Source: JAAFIP01 sp031367325 (GTDB lineage: Bacteria > Pseudomonadota > Gammaproteobacteria > Burkholderiales > Burkholderiaceae_C). Taken from it: 64,000 bases of DNA. The stretch spans positions 37,738 to 101,737 of the forward strand of contig JANLPQ010000027.1 of assembly GCA_031367325.1 (NCBI GenBank). The letters are read 5' to 3'. This document shows positions 26,007-33,819 of the stretch, piece after piece. A model generated the notes under the pieces. It made no database searches. It was not told where the DNA came from and saw nothing but the letters and a program-made list of their open reading frames with translations. Every line of letters starts with the position of its first letter. The stretch's first letter is position 1. The translations under genes and the position numbers were made by a program.

Positions 26007-26381
26007 ATGAAATCAAACTCCACCACCTTGGTCTACTCCACCGAAACCGGCCGCATCTGCCCCGATTGCAGCCAGCCGGTGGCGCAGTGCCAGTGTGCGG
26101 CCAACCAGCGGGATGCGGCGGCTGCGGCTGGTGCGTCTGCCGATGGCGTGCTGCGGGTGCAGCGCGAGACCAAGGGGCGGGGCGGCAAAAGCGTGACGCT
26201 GGTGCGCGGCTTGGCGCTGGATGCTGCGGCGCTGGCCGCTTTGGGCAAACAGCTCAAAGCCGCCTGCGGGTCGGGCGGCACGGCCAAGGACGGGGTGATA
26301 GAAGTGCAGGGCGACCATGTGGTCACGGTAATGGCGGCGCTGGCCAAGCTGGGGTATGCGGTGAAGCGCGCTGGCGGTTGA
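26007..26381 (+). CDS. SUI1/YciH family translation factor
   Basis: 124 aa from MKSNSTTLVYST; a TTG 21 bases upstream is in frame but unlikely. It has an N-terminal RICPDCSQPVAQCQC zinc-type cluster, then the SUI1 fold with KGRGGKSVTLVRGL and the C-terminal DHVVTVMAALAKLGYAVKR. Family members are eIF1-like proteins that affect start-site fidelity. The leader is AT-rich like the preceding island, suggesting the island lies right against this gene. Its 3' end is copied three more times within the next 3.4 kb. Confidence 0.88.
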   Translation: MKSNSTTLVYSTETGRICPDCSQPVAQCQCAANQRDAAAAAGASADGVLRVQRETKGRGGKSVTLVRGLALDAAALAALGKQLKAACGSGGTAKDGVIEVQGDHVVTVMAALAKLGYAVKRAGG

Positions 26382-26412
26382 TTTAGCCTGTTTTGCAGGT
26401 GCTTTTTTAAGA

Positions 26413-26468
26413 CTAAATGGGCCTGTAACCCAAGTAAAACACGCCCAAGCAGCTATTGAATCTATAGT
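26413..26468 (+). repeat. Dispersed intergenic repeat, copy 2
   Basis: Type A. Core slightly diverged (ACGCCCAAGCAG), otherwise full length; lies 31 bases after the SUI1 stop and abuts the antitoxin gene. Confidence 0.8.
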
Positions 26469-26471
26469 AAT

Positions 26472-26789
26472 CTACACAGCTTCTAGCCGCTGCACCATGT
26501 CTGGAAACTGCGCCACCATGCGTATCAGCAGGGCGGCTTGGGCGTTGGGTTTGGCGCGGCCTTGTTCCCAGTTTTCTAGCGTGCGCGGGTTGGTGCGCAG
26601 GTAGCGCGCAAACACGGGGCGCGACAGGTGCAGCTGCTCGCGCACACTGACAACGTCTTGTGGCAACAGCACTGGGGCGGGTTTGCTTTGTACCTTGAAG
26701 GTGCGCAGGGTGAGCTTGCCTTCGCGCTGCTTCCCCAGGGCATCAAAGCCCTCGGTCAGTTCGGCAAAAAGATCGCGTTTCTTGGTCAT
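26472..26789 (-). CDS. HTH-type antitoxin (HigA/NadS-like), toxin partner not seen
   Basis: 105 aa. MTKKRDLFAELTEGFDAL followed by TLRTFKV, then a Cro/C1-type helix-turn-helix (VREQLHLSRPVFARYL, PRTLENWEQGRAKPNAQA). This family normally sits directly downstream of a RelE/HigB-type toxin gene. Upstream on the minus strand (26790-26900) there is no toxin ORF, only an in-frame stop and a hairpin, so it appears orphaned. The 3' end of this gene also recurs as fragments at about 27244 and 27682. Confidence 0.8.
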   Translation of the reverse strand: MTKKRDLFAELTEGFDALGKQREGKLTLRTFKVQSKPAPVLLPQDVVSVREQLHLSRPVFARYLRTNPRTLENWEQGRAKPNAQAALLIRMVAQFPDMVQRLEAV

Positions 26790-26868
26790 GTTGGTTAGTG
26801 TACGTTACTTGCGTATCTCTACGGGAAGGGGCAAACCAGTGCAACGCGGGCTGGAGTTCAATGAAAAA

Positions 26869-26899
26869 CACCCGCTGACTTTAGAAAGTAGAGCGGGTG
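26869..26899. other. Hairpin upstream of the orphan antitoxin
   Basis: CACCCGCT and AGCGGGTG arms (8 bp) with a further ACTTT/AAAGT pairing inside. It stands between the antitoxin start and the truncated SUI1 copy, where the missing toxin gene would be expected. Confidence 0.45.
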
Positions 26900-26926
26900 C
26901 TTGGAATAAGTGTTGAGAGATATAGG

Positions 26927-27166
26927 ATGAACCGAACCACCACACCGCATGAAGCCGACTTTTGTCTCTCAAGGCCTAATTCTAGCGTCTACACCACCGA
27001 AACAGGCCGCATCTGCCCCGATTGCAGCCAGCCACAGCTCAAAGCCGCCTGCGGGTCGGGCGGCACGGCCAAAGATGGCGTGATAGAAGTGCAGGGCGAC
27101 CATGTGGCCACGGTGATGGCGGCGCTGACCAAGCTGGGGTATGCGGTAAAGCGGTCTGGCGGGTGA
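26927..27166 (+). pseudogene. SUI1/YciH duplicate with in-frame 57-codon deletion
   Basis: 79 aa if translated. TGRICPDCSQP is joined directly to QLKAACGSGGTAKDG, matching the full-length gene at 26007 except that bases equivalent to 26078-26248 (171 bp) are gone. The deletion removes the second half of the cysteine cluster and the KGRGGKS loop needed for the SUI1 fold. The first 20 codons are unrelated to the parent. The frame stays open, so a short protein may be made, but loss of function is likely. Confidence 0.75.
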
Positions 27167-27184
27167 TTTAGCCTGTTTTATAGG

Positions 27185-27241
27185 CAAAATAGGCTTGTAA
27201 CTCAAGTAAATACTGCTCAAGCAGCTATTGAATTTATAGTG
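27185..27241 (+). repeat. Dispersed intergenic repeat, copy 3
   Basis: Type A, directly after the truncated SUI1 copy. About 40 bases of antitoxin 3'-end sequence (CTACACGGCTTCTAGCCGCT) follow it, the same order as after copy 2. Confidence 0.85.
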
Positions 27242-27294
27242 GTCTACACGGCTTCTAGCCGCTGCACCATGTCGGGAAACATGCCACTGCCTGA

Positions 27295-27550
27295 AAATAC
27301 CGGTTCGTCATCACCGACATTGCGGCCGCGCAGACGGATGCCGCTGACCCCTCAGACTATTGGAAGAATATGCGCAGGCGTGACCCCGATTTGAGCCTGG
27401 ACAGCCAAAAGGGGGGGGGCAAATTGACCCCCCCCTTTGCGTTGGCGTTTGACACAGCAGGTGGGCGGCAAAAGCTTCAGTGCTGGAACACGCAGGGTAT
27501 TTTTCGTTTGATTCAGTCCATCCCCAGCCGCAGGGTTGGCCCTTCAAGCG
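27295..27550 (+). pseudogene. BRO-family/phage antirepressor fragment
   Basis: From the stop codon at 27292 the frame reads RFVITDIAAAQTDAADPSDY, WKNMRRRDPDL, FALAFDTAGGRQKLQCWNT and GIFRLIQSIPS, recognisable as the N-terminal half of a BRO/DinD-like protein. It lacks a start, shifts frame after SIPS (PFKRW appears in another frame) and then runs into a SUI1 tail. A run of nine G and one of eight C with a short spacer sits inside. A remnant of a phage-type or mobile gene. Confidence 0.7.
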
Positions 27551-27592
27551 CTGGCCAAGCTGGGGTATGCGGTAAAGCGGTCTGGCGGTTGA
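27548..27592 (+). pseudogene. Third copy of the SUI1 3' end
   Basis: Encodes ALAKLGYAVKRSGG and stop, nearly identical to the end of the SUI1 gene, here fused to the BRO fragment. It is followed after 30 bases by repeat copy 4. Confidence 0.75.
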
Positions 27593-27622
27593 CTTGGCCA
27601 GTTTTGCAGGTGTTTTTATAGG

Positions 27623-27679
27623 CTAAATGGGCCTGTAACCCAAGTAAATCCTGCTCAAGCAGCTATTGAATTTATAGTG
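27623..27679 (+). repeat. Dispersed intergenic repeat, copy 4
   Basis: Type A, full length with canonical core CCTGCTCAAGCAGCTATTG. Followed at once by an antitoxin 3'-end remnant. Confidence 0.88.
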
Positions 27680-27681
27680 AT

Positions 27682-27732
27682 CTACACGACTTCGAGGCGT
27701 TGCACCATGTATGCAAACTGCGCCAGCTCGCT
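27682..27732 (-). pseudogene. Antitoxin 3'-end remnant
   Basis: On the minus strand it encodes about 16 residues ending MVQRLEVV, matching the C-terminus of the orphan antitoxin (MVQRLEAV). No other part of the gene is present; the sequence upstream is unrelated. Confidence 0.6.
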
Positions 27733-27838
27733 GCTGAAGACGTGGCGGTAGCTGGACGGACTTGCAGTTGTCGAGGAATTCTCGGCAACTGATTGATATT
27801 GAAGGTTTAGACCTACATGGATATAATTTGGTATATCC

Positions 27839-28195
27839 ATGTCGCACGATAACCCCAAACCCTTGCTGTGGGTGGGTTCCACCAAAAAAGACTTGTTGGT
27901 CATGCCGGGCGATGTGCAAGATACTTTTGGTTATGCGCTGCATTTGGCGCAAACGGGCGGCAAGCACGTGCAGGCCAAGCCGCTTAAGGGTTTTGGATCG
28001 GCTGGAGTTCTGGAGGTGGTGGAGAGCGATGCGGGCAGTACATATCGGGCGGTCTATACCGTCAAAATTGCAGGCGCAGTGTATGTGCTGCATTGCTTTC
28101 AGAAGAAGTCTAGCTCGGGTATTGCAACGCCGAAGCCGGATATGGACATAATGCGCGAGCGGCTGAAGGCGGCGCTGGCGCATGCGGGTATGTGA
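27839..28195 (+). CDS. RelE/HigB-family (Gp49-like) toxin
   Basis: 118 aa. KPLLWVGSTKKDLLVMPGDV, then GYALHLAQTG, KPLKGFGSAGVLEVVE, YRAVYTVKIAGAVYVLHCFQKKS: the phage-derived Gp49-like/HigB toxin family, ribosome-dependent mRNA interferases. Toxin-first order with an antitoxin starting 31 bases after its stop is typical of HigBA pairs. It opens an insert between two repeat copies. Confidence 0.85.
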   Translation: MSHDNPKPLLWVGSTKKDLLVMPGDVQDTFGYALHLAQTGGKHVQAKPLKGFGSAGVLEVVESDAGSTYRAVYTVKIAGAVYVLHCFQKKSSSGIATPKPDMDIMRERLKAALAHAGM

Positions 28196-28226
28196 AAAGC
28201 CGTTAATACATTTGAAGGAGTTTTCC

Positions 28227-28562
28227 GTGAGCACCAACACGATCGAGCAAAGTAGCGGCAATGTCTATGCTGACCTGGGCATGGCTGATGCGCAGGAGAT
28301 GCTGATTAAAGCTAAGCTTGCCGCCAAAATTGGCGAAATCATTCAACACCAAAATTTGACGCAGCAGCAGGCAGCCGACCTGTTGGCTATGCCGCAGCCC
28401 AAGGTGTCGCTGCTGCTGCGCGGGCAGTTTCGCGGCATTAGCGAGGCCAAGATGCTAGAGTGCCTGGCGCGGCTGGGGCGGGACATTGACATCGTCATCA
28501 AGCCTGCGCGCCGCCGGGCTGTGGCAGGCGCAGCAGGGCATGTGAACGTGGTGTTTGCTTGA
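28227..28562 (+). CDS. XRE-family antitoxin (HigA-like)
   Basis: 111 aa, GTG start with GAAGGAG 6 bases before it; this decides the start over an upstream ATG that overlaps the toxin. Helix-turn-helix region IGEIIQHQNLTQQQAADLL, AMPQPKVSLLLRGQF, then a basic C-terminus. Partner of the toxin just upstream and probable autorepressor of the pair. Confidence 0.85.
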   Translation: MSTNTIEQSSGNVYADLGMADAQEMLIKAKLAAKIGEIIQHQNLTQQQAADLLAMPQPKVSLLLRGQFRGISEAKMLECLARLGRDIDIVIKPARRRAVAGAAGHVNVVFA

Positions 28563-28597
28563 ACTGTTCGGTATTTCCGAATAGCTCAAAAAACCGC

Positions 28598-28653
28598 TAA
28601 ATAGGCCGGTAACCCAAGTAAAACCTGCTCAAGCAGCTATTAAATTTGTAGTG
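28598..28653 (+). repeat. Dispersed intergenic repeat, copy 5
   Basis: Type A, canonical core. Between the HigA-like gene and the converging PemK-like toxin gene. Unlike copies 2-4 and 6 it has no SUI1 tail before it. Confidence 0.88.
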
Positions 28654-28665
28654 TGTTGAGCCGCG

Positions 28666-29034
28666 TTACAGCCCCGTCAAAATCTTCAACGCTTCTTCTA
28701 CGCGCTTCATATGCGCTCGCGTGAGCTCGGCGATGGGTGTGCTGCCCATAAAACGCTGGTTGGATATAGCGCGTATTTGGTCTATGAGTGCGTCGGTTTC
28801 TTCTTTCAATTTGCCCAGCTTGCCCAGAGATATGCGCAGCGGATAACCGTCGCCGTGGGCATCGCGGTAGACCTGTGTGGTGCAGGGGATGACGATGGTG
28901 GTGGGGTGGCCTGCGCTGTTCAAAATGTTGGTTTGAATGACCAGTGCGGGGCGGCCGCGTTTGCCGGGCTCTTGTTTGTGGGTTTGTGGTTCAAAGTCAA
29001 CCTCCCACAGCTGGCCGCGCTGCACTTTACTCAA
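28666..29034 (-). CDS. PemK/MazF-type mRNA interferase toxin
   Basis: 122 aa. QRGQLWEVDFEP, GKRGRPALVIQTN, TTIVIPCTT and LIDQIRAIS are the conserved blocks of the PemK/MazF fold, endoribonucleases that cut mRNA at short sequences. Its start overlaps the antitoxin stop by 8 bases. Confidence 0.9.
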   Translation of the reverse strand: MSKVQRGQLWEVDFEPQTHKQEPGKRGRPALVIQTNILNSAGHPTTIVIPCTTQVYRDAHGDGYPLRISLGKLGKLKEETDALIDQIRAISNQRFMGSTPIAELTRAHMKRVEEALKILTGL

Positions 29035-29260
29035 GGCCGTCTCCTATGGCGGCGTTCATGGCTTGGTTTTCGGCCAAACTTTGCGTTGCCAACGCCTCAG
29101 ACAAAAAAACCATGCGTTGTTGGAGCACGCGCTCATTTTTCTCACGTACGGCTTCACGCAAATATTCAGAGCTGGGCATGTTGAACAAACTGGCCAGTCT
29201 TTTTGTTTGCTCCGCAAAATCTTGCGTTGCGCGAAAGGATAAGGTATTTGCAGTCATCAT
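29027..29260 (-). CDS. Antitoxin of the PemK/MazF-type pair
   Basis: 77 aa (or 76 from the second Met). TLSFRATQDFAEQTKRLA then MPSSEYLREAVREKNER is a ribbon-helix-helix pattern; a helical C-terminus would wrap the toxin. Antitoxin first, toxin overlapping: the usual order for this family. Confidence 0.85.
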   Translation of the reverse strand: MMTANTLSFRATQDFAEQTKRLASLFNMPSSEYLREAVREKNERVLQQRMVFLSEALATQSLAENQAMNAAIGDGLE

Positions 29261-29334
29261 TCATATCTCATTTATGTAAGACATTATTGTATTACAGCTA
29301 TGTGCATCATCAAAGTGCTAACTTGTATCCACAG

Positions 29335-29380
29335 GTGATGGCGGTGCTGGGGTGTGCGGCAAAGCTCGCTGGCGGTTCAT
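29335..29380 (+). pseudogene. Fourth copy of the SUI1 3' end, stop codon lost
   Basis: GTGATGGCGGTGCTGGGG and AAGCTCGCTGGCGGTTCA match the SUI1 end with a small internal deletion, and the TGA has become TCA. The following TTTAGCCTGTTTTGCAGG equals the sequence after the true SUI1 gene, then repeat copy 6. Confidence 0.7.
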
Positions 29381-29407
29381 TTAGCCTGTTTTGCAGGCGT
29401 TTTTATA

Positions 29408-29455
29408 AGCAAAACAGGCCGGTAACCCAAGTAAATCCTGCTCAAGCAGCTATGA
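29408..29455 (+). repeat. Dispersed intergenic repeat, copy 6 (right end lost)
   Basis: Type A. The left part and core CCTGCTCAAGCAGCTAT are intact; the AT-rich right flank is missing. Confidence 0.8.
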
Positions 29456-29505
29456 AAAACAGAGCTACTGCATCGTCATCTGCATAGGCCTGGGCATAGC
29501 CGCAA

Positions 29506-30477
29506 TCAGCTGATGCACGCAGGCACAGCGCTTTTTCCTTTGCTGAATACCCAAGAGGGGTTGAACGAGATTGATCCAGCTTGGGGTATAAGTTTGCCGT
29601 TTTGTACCGTGTAGACGCTTACTTTTTCAGAGGGTGCGTCCAGGCGGTTGGGCGCAAAACTGAAGTCAAACCATGACATGGCGGGGTTGGCTGCAAAGGT
29701 GCCCAGGCTTTTTTGTGGGTCGCCGCCCAGCGCTACGCCGCCGCTGCGCCCGCCCGCCAGCTGGCACGTCTGCGACGGGGAACCCATTTCTTCCACGCCG
29801 CTCACGCCCAGGCTGATGCTTTTAATCTGCTGGCCGGGCGCTAGCTGGTAATAGTAGCGGCCCAGAGCGTCGGTGGTGGTTTGCTGTATGTCTTTGGTGG
29901 TAAAAGTTTGGTCGTTGCTGAAAGTCAGCTTGACGCGGATGTTGCCGTAGACGTAGTTATTGGCCATGTCGGCAACGCGCACTGCTATTAAGCCGGTTTT
30001 ACTTTTTAGCTCAGACATGCGGCTGCTGACAGCGGGGTGCTTGCCCACGCCGCCGCTGTGCACCTGCGCCTCGTCGGCGTAGTCTTTGCCAGGTATCGCG
30101 GGCAGGCCAGGCAAGCTGCGCTCTAGCTTGGCGCTGGGGGGCAGGGCGCTTATTGCGGCAGTCAGCGTGAGCGTGTTGCTCTGCCCGCCTTGGCCGCTTT
30201 GCCCGGTTTGCACCTGCCAGCTACCCGTGGCGCGGTAGGGCAGCTTGTCAAACATCTCGGCCAAGCTGTAGCTGCCATCGGCGTGCAGGCGAAGGTGGGC
30301 TGCGGTGTAGCGTCTTTCGGTGTCAGTAAGCTTTGCACTGGGTGGTGCAGTGCCTGCGTAGTCACCCACCAGTGCGCTAGCGCTGGGCTTTTGCGCCAGC
30401 GCTACAGTGCTGCACAGCGCTGCGGCGCATACCGCAAATAGTTCAATATTGCGTGACAAAGTTGATGCTTGGGCCAT
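29506..30477 (-). CDS. Uncharacterised secreted protein
   Basis: 323 aa, not recognised. Signal peptide ending in VALAQ (about residue 29). The N-terminal part has a lipocalin- or DUF-like opening (LVGDYAGTAPP, HLRLHADGSYSLAEMFDKLPYRATGSWQV), as seen in proteins that describe themselves with a dose-dependent output strand; the C-terminal half has carboxypeptidase-regulatory-like features (VYGNIRVKLTFSND, TTDALGRYYYQLAPG). Two late cysteines may form a disulphide. Divergent from the tetratricopeptide gene at 30577. Confidence 0.7.
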   Translation of the reverse strand: MAQASTLSRNIELFAVCAAALCSTVALAQKPSASALVGDYAGTAPPSAKLTDTERRYTAAHLRLHADGSYSLAEMFDKLPYRATGSWQVQTGQSGQGGQSNTLTLTAAISALPPSAKLERSLPGLPAIPGKDYADEAQVHSGGVGKHPAVSSRMSELKSKTGLIAVRVADMANNYVYGNIRVKLTFSNDQTFTTKDIQQTTTDALGRYYYQLAPGQQIKSISLGVSGVEEMGSPSQTCQLAGGRSGGVALGGDPQKSLGTFAANPAMSWFDFSFAPNRLDAPSEKVSVYTVQNGKLIPQAGSISFNPSWVFSKGKSAVPACIS

Positions 30478-30576
30478 AGTAGATTGTGCGATTGTTAGTT
30501 AATATTTGCATCATAGGCAAGTACGGCAGCCCACAGCTGATATAACGCGCCTTGCTGCAAAAAACAAAAGGGAAGC

Positions 30577-31632
30577 ATGAAAAAATTAACGGCACTTAGC
30601 GTGCTGGCCATCACAATGGCCTGCGCCACCGCCCAAACTGCGGCCCAGTCCGGCAGCGCACAAAAGCTGTTCGATGAGGCCAAAGAAACCGCCTGCGCAG
30701 CGCAAGGCAAAGCCAATGCATTGTCTACAGCGCGCGGCTGGGGCGCCACGCTGCTCAATGATGGCGTCATGTCGCGCAACCCCCGTATTGCGCGTGCGCA
30801 AAGGCAACTGGCCGCCGACTGCTACCACCAAGCATTAAAAATAGCGCCTGACGACGCCAAAGCCATAGAAGGGTTGGCCACCATTTGGGGCCTGGAAGCC
30901 GCCGAATTAGCCAGTACAGACCTGCCTGCCGCTCGCGTGCTGTGGCAGCTGGCGTACAACCAATTTGCTCGCGCGCTGCAGCTTAACCCCCAGTTTGACC
31001 AAGCCGCCCGCAGGTGGGGCAATGCGCTGGGTGCGCAAGCGCAGGCCCTGGCGGCAGCACAGCCTGCGGATGTAGCAGGGGCCAGGGCGCTGTGGGCACA
31101 AGCAGGGCAAAAGTACGCTTTGGGTTTGCAGATCAGCCCCAGTGATGACTACACCGCTAGCAACTGGGGTGCCGCGCTGGGCCACGAAGCTGGCGTGGTG
31201 GCCCGCAGCGACCTACCCGCTGCGCGCGGCCTGTGGCAGCAGGCGTACGACCGCTACACCCTGGCGCTGAAGCTCAACCCACAAAATATCATTGCCGCCA
31301 GCAACCTGGCCGCAGAGATGACCACAGAACGCGCGGTATTGCTCAAAGCGTCACCTGCACCCACTGCGCAAACCATCGCGCAGGCTGATGAGTTGCTGCA
31401 ACGCGCCAGGATCATATTGCTGGGTTTGTCTGACGACTCCAAAGCATCGGTAGCCTACAACATAGCCTGCATGTACGCCCTGGACGGCAAAGTAGCCGAC
31501 GCCCTGCTGTGGCTGCAGCGCAGCCACAGCGCAGGCAGCTTGCCGCAAAAATCATACATCGCCCAAGACAGCGACTTTGACAGCATACGCAGCACGCCAG
31601 CGTTTGCAGCATGGTTTGCACAGCTTCGATAG
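30577..31632 (+). CDS. Secreted tetratricopeptide-like repeat protein (paralogue 1)
   Basis: 351 aa. Signal peptide MKKLTALSVLAITMACATAQT. The mature protein is built of about four units of roughly 47 residues with consensus WGxALxxEAxxLAxxDLPAA, then RxLWxxAxxxYxxALxLxP. The C-terminal module is CMYALDGK, LQRSHSAGSLPQKSYIAQDS and TPAFAAWFAQL. Homologous along its length to the proteins at 32689 and 42814. Probably a periplasmic scaffold; its partner is unknown. Confidence 0.85.
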   Translation: MKKLTALSVLAITMACATAQTAAQSGSAQKLFDEAKETACAAQGKANALSTARGWGATLLNDGVMSRNPRIARAQRQLAADCYHQALKIAPDDAKAIEGLATIWGLEAAELASTDLPAARVLWQLAYNQFARALQLNPQFDQAARRWGNALGAQAQALAAAQPADVAGARALWAQAGQKYALGLQISPSDDYTASNWGAALGHEAGVVARSDLPAARGLWQQAYDRYTLALKLNPQNIIAASNLAAEMTTERAVLLKASPAPTAQTIAQADELLQRARIILLGLSDDSKASVAYNIACMYALDGKVADALLWLQRSHSAGSLPQKSYIAQDSDFDSIRSTPAFAAWFAQLR

Positions 31633-31642
31633 TGTTTTTATG

Positions 31643-31700
31643 ATAAAAATAGCCAATAACCCAGGTAAAACCTGCTCAAGCAGCTATCGAATAGATAGTG
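31643..31700 (+). repeat. Dispersed intergenic repeat, copy 7
   Basis: Type A, canonical core, 11 bases after the paralogue 1 stop. Confidence 0.85.
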
Positions 31701-31873
31701 TTAGTGCACCCTGCAGTTCGGGCAGCGTGTCCTAATAATGCGCCGCTCTGCTGGGCTGGGCTGATGAAACTGCGGTGTAAAGATTAGTCCATCAACCTGG
31801 GCGAAAAATTTAAAGTGTGCCAATATACGCTGCACAATCCATTGAACAATCCATTGAAAAATCCAAGGATCAC

Positions 31874-32560
31874 ATGACAGTTAATACCGCTGCATCACAG
31901 GCTGACTCGGACACTGATATAAAAAGTGCACGCCGCGCTGATGAGCCTTTTCCTGACCATCACAATGATTTAGCGGCCACGCTTAAATTTGCCTGGCAAA
32001 TGGTGGGGCGAGGTGTGCAAGACAGGCGCTCGCCTTTTCACACGCCAGTATTGGCCACGCAGTCGGCGGGTGGCCCGCAGGCGCGGGTATTGGTGCTGCG
32101 GGCGGCAGATGCACAGGCGCGTATATTGACTTTTCATACCGATACCCGGTCTGCCAAGCTGCTAGAGCTGGCAGCTGACCGCAGAGGTGCGCTGACTTTT
32201 TACGATGCAGCGCGCAAGGCGCAAATACGCATGAATGGTGTGGTAAACGTACATGCAGGCGACGCAATGAGCCACGACCGTTGGGCGGCAGCCCGCCCAA
32301 GTTCGCTGCGCTGCTTTTTGGGTGCGCAACCAGGCGGCGTGAGCGCAGAACCTACCAGCGGCTTGCCGCCACAGGTGCAGGGGCGTGAGCCTGATCCGCA
32401 CGAGCTTGTTGCAGCAGAACCCCATTTTGCAGTGCTGCTATTTGCTGTGCAGCGACTGGAGTGGCTGCATTTGCATACGGCTGGCCAGCGGCGCGCGCTG
32501 TTTAGCTGGGCAGATGCGTCTTTGGACAGCCGCTGCACCATGCAATGGTTGAATCCTTAA
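31874..32560 (+). CDS. Pyridoxamine 5'-phosphate oxidase-like FMN-binding protein
   Basis: 228 aa from MTVNTAASQ, chosen over an upstream in-frame GTG because AAGGA stands 6-10 bases before it. The split-barrel signature is RSPFHTPVLATQS, ARVLVLRAADA, FHTDTRSAKLLEL, ALTFYDAARKAQIRMNG and a C-terminal EWLHLHTAGQRRALFSW. Members oxidise pyridoxine phosphate or bind flavin or haem. It is not a canonical PdxH (the C-terminal dimer segment differs), so the reaction is open. Repeats flank it on both sides. Confidence 0.78.
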   Translation: MTVNTAASQADSDTDIKSARRADEPFPDHHNDLAATLKFAWQMVGRGVQDRRSPFHTPVLATQSAGGPQARVLVLRAADAQARILTFHTDTRSAKLLELAADRRGALTFYDAARKAQIRMNGVVNVHAGDAMSHDRWAAARPSSLRCFLGAQPGGVSAEPTSGLPPQVQGREPDPHELVAAEPHFAVLLFAVQRLEWLHLHTAGQRRALFSWADASLDSRCTMQWLNP

Positions 32561-32601
32561 ACAAACGATTTTATTGTTCTGCTTTACTGCTGCTTTTTTA
32601 A

Positions 32602-32659
32602 GAAAAAAATGCCTGGAAGTACCGTAAAACCTGCTCAACCAGCTACTAAATTGATAGTG
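32602..32659 (+). repeat. Dispersed intergenic repeat, copy 8
   Basis: Diverged copy: ACCGTAAAACCTGCTCAACC core with one arm changed, AGCTACTAAATTGATAGTG right flank. Confidence 0.7.
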
Positions 32660-32688
32660 TTTAATTGATTCGTTGATCTAAACAACCC

Positions 32689-33807
32689 ATGAAAAAACTA
32701 TGTGCCTTCGGTTTGCTGTGCTTTGTAGCTTGGGGAGTGGCAGCGCAAACCACGGCCAAATTACGCAACCCTAAAACTCCCCCAATCCATGCTAGCCAGG
32801 CCAACCAGCTTGGCAGCTGCGTGCCAGCAGGCCATGCCGACGCGCAGAGCTTGGCGCAAACATGGGGCGCCACGCTGGCTACCGAGGGCATGCATTCGCC
32901 CAACGCACGCGCAGCCCGCGCACAGTGGAAGCTGGCAGCGCAGTGCTACCGCCAAGCGGCCATGCTAGAACCCACCAACAGCCAGGCCAACAACAGCCAG
33001 GCCACAAAAAGCCAGGCCATAAACGGCTGGGGCATGGCGCTGGGCCTGGAGGCCCGTGCATTGGCCGCTACCAACCTGCCAGCGGCCCGCGCCATGTTTC
33101 GCCAAGCGGGCGAAAAATTTGCTTTAGCACTCCAGCTTAACAGGCAAAACTCTGTAGCGGCCTACCACTGGGGCATAGCCTTGGGCGACGAAGCCATGGC
33201 CATCACGGCGGCTGTGGCAAGCGACTTGCCGGCTGACTTACCAGGGGCTGGCGTGCTGTGGGACCTGGCCCGTCAAAAATACGCACTGGCCCAAGAGCTG
33301 GACCACAACAACGCACAAATAGCCGACAACTGGGGCGGCACCTACGCGGTACAAGCGCAGGCGCTGGCAGGCAGCGATTTGCCCGCCGCGCGCGCGCTGT
33401 GGCAGCAGGCCTACAACCGCTTCACCCTGGCCACCCACATCGACCCCGCGCACCTTGACGCTACCCACAACCTGGCTGGCGCCATGCTGGCAGAGCGTGC
33501 CGCCTTGCTCAAATCGCCATCACCGCAATCGCCGCTGTCACCCCAAGCTGTTGCCGAGGCGGCAGACCTGCTGCAACGCGCCAAAAAAGTACTGCTGGCC
33601 GATGCAGACAACCCCAACGCCAAAGCCGCCTACAACCTGGCCTGCATGTACGCGCTAGAAGGCCACACCGCGCAAGCCATGCAGTACCTGCAGCGCAGCG
33701 CCGCCGCAGGCAAACTGCCCCATAAATCACACATCGCGCAAGACAGTGACCTGGATGCCCTGCGCAACACGCCAGCTTTTGCAGTATGGTTTGCACAGCT
33801 TCAGTGA
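32689..33807 (+). CDS. Secreted tetratricopeptide-like repeat protein (paralogue 2)
   Basis: 372 aa. Signal peptide MKKLCAFGLLCFVAWGVAAQ. Same architecture as paralogue 1: WGATLATEGMHSPNARAARA, LAATNLPAARAMFRQAGEKF, LAGSDLPAARALWQQAYNRF and the identical end module ending TPAFAVWFAQLQ. It contains a low-complexity Asn-Ser-Gln-Ala stretch (NSQANNSQATKSQA, about residues 98-111) from local triplet duplication. A tandem duplicate of paralogue 1 with the oxidase-like gene between them. Confidence 0.85.
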   Translation: MKKLCAFGLLCFVAWGVAAQTTAKLRNPKTPPIHASQANQLGSCVPAGHADAQSLAQTWGATLATEGMHSPNARAARAQWKLAAQCYRQAAMLEPTNSQANNSQATKSQAINGWGMALGLEARALAATNLPAARAMFRQAGEKFALALQLNRQNSVAAYHWGIALGDEAMAITAAVASDLPADLPGAGVLWDLARQKYALAQELDHNNAQIADNWGGTYAVQAQALAGSDLPAARALWQQAYNRFTLATHIDPAHLDATHNLAGAMLAERAALLKSPSPQSPLSPQAVAEAADLLQRAKKVLLADADNPNAKAAYNLACMYALEGHTAQAMQYLQRSAAAGKLPHKSHIAQDSDLDALRNTPAFAVWFAQLQ

Positions 33808-33819
33808 GCATTTTTATAC

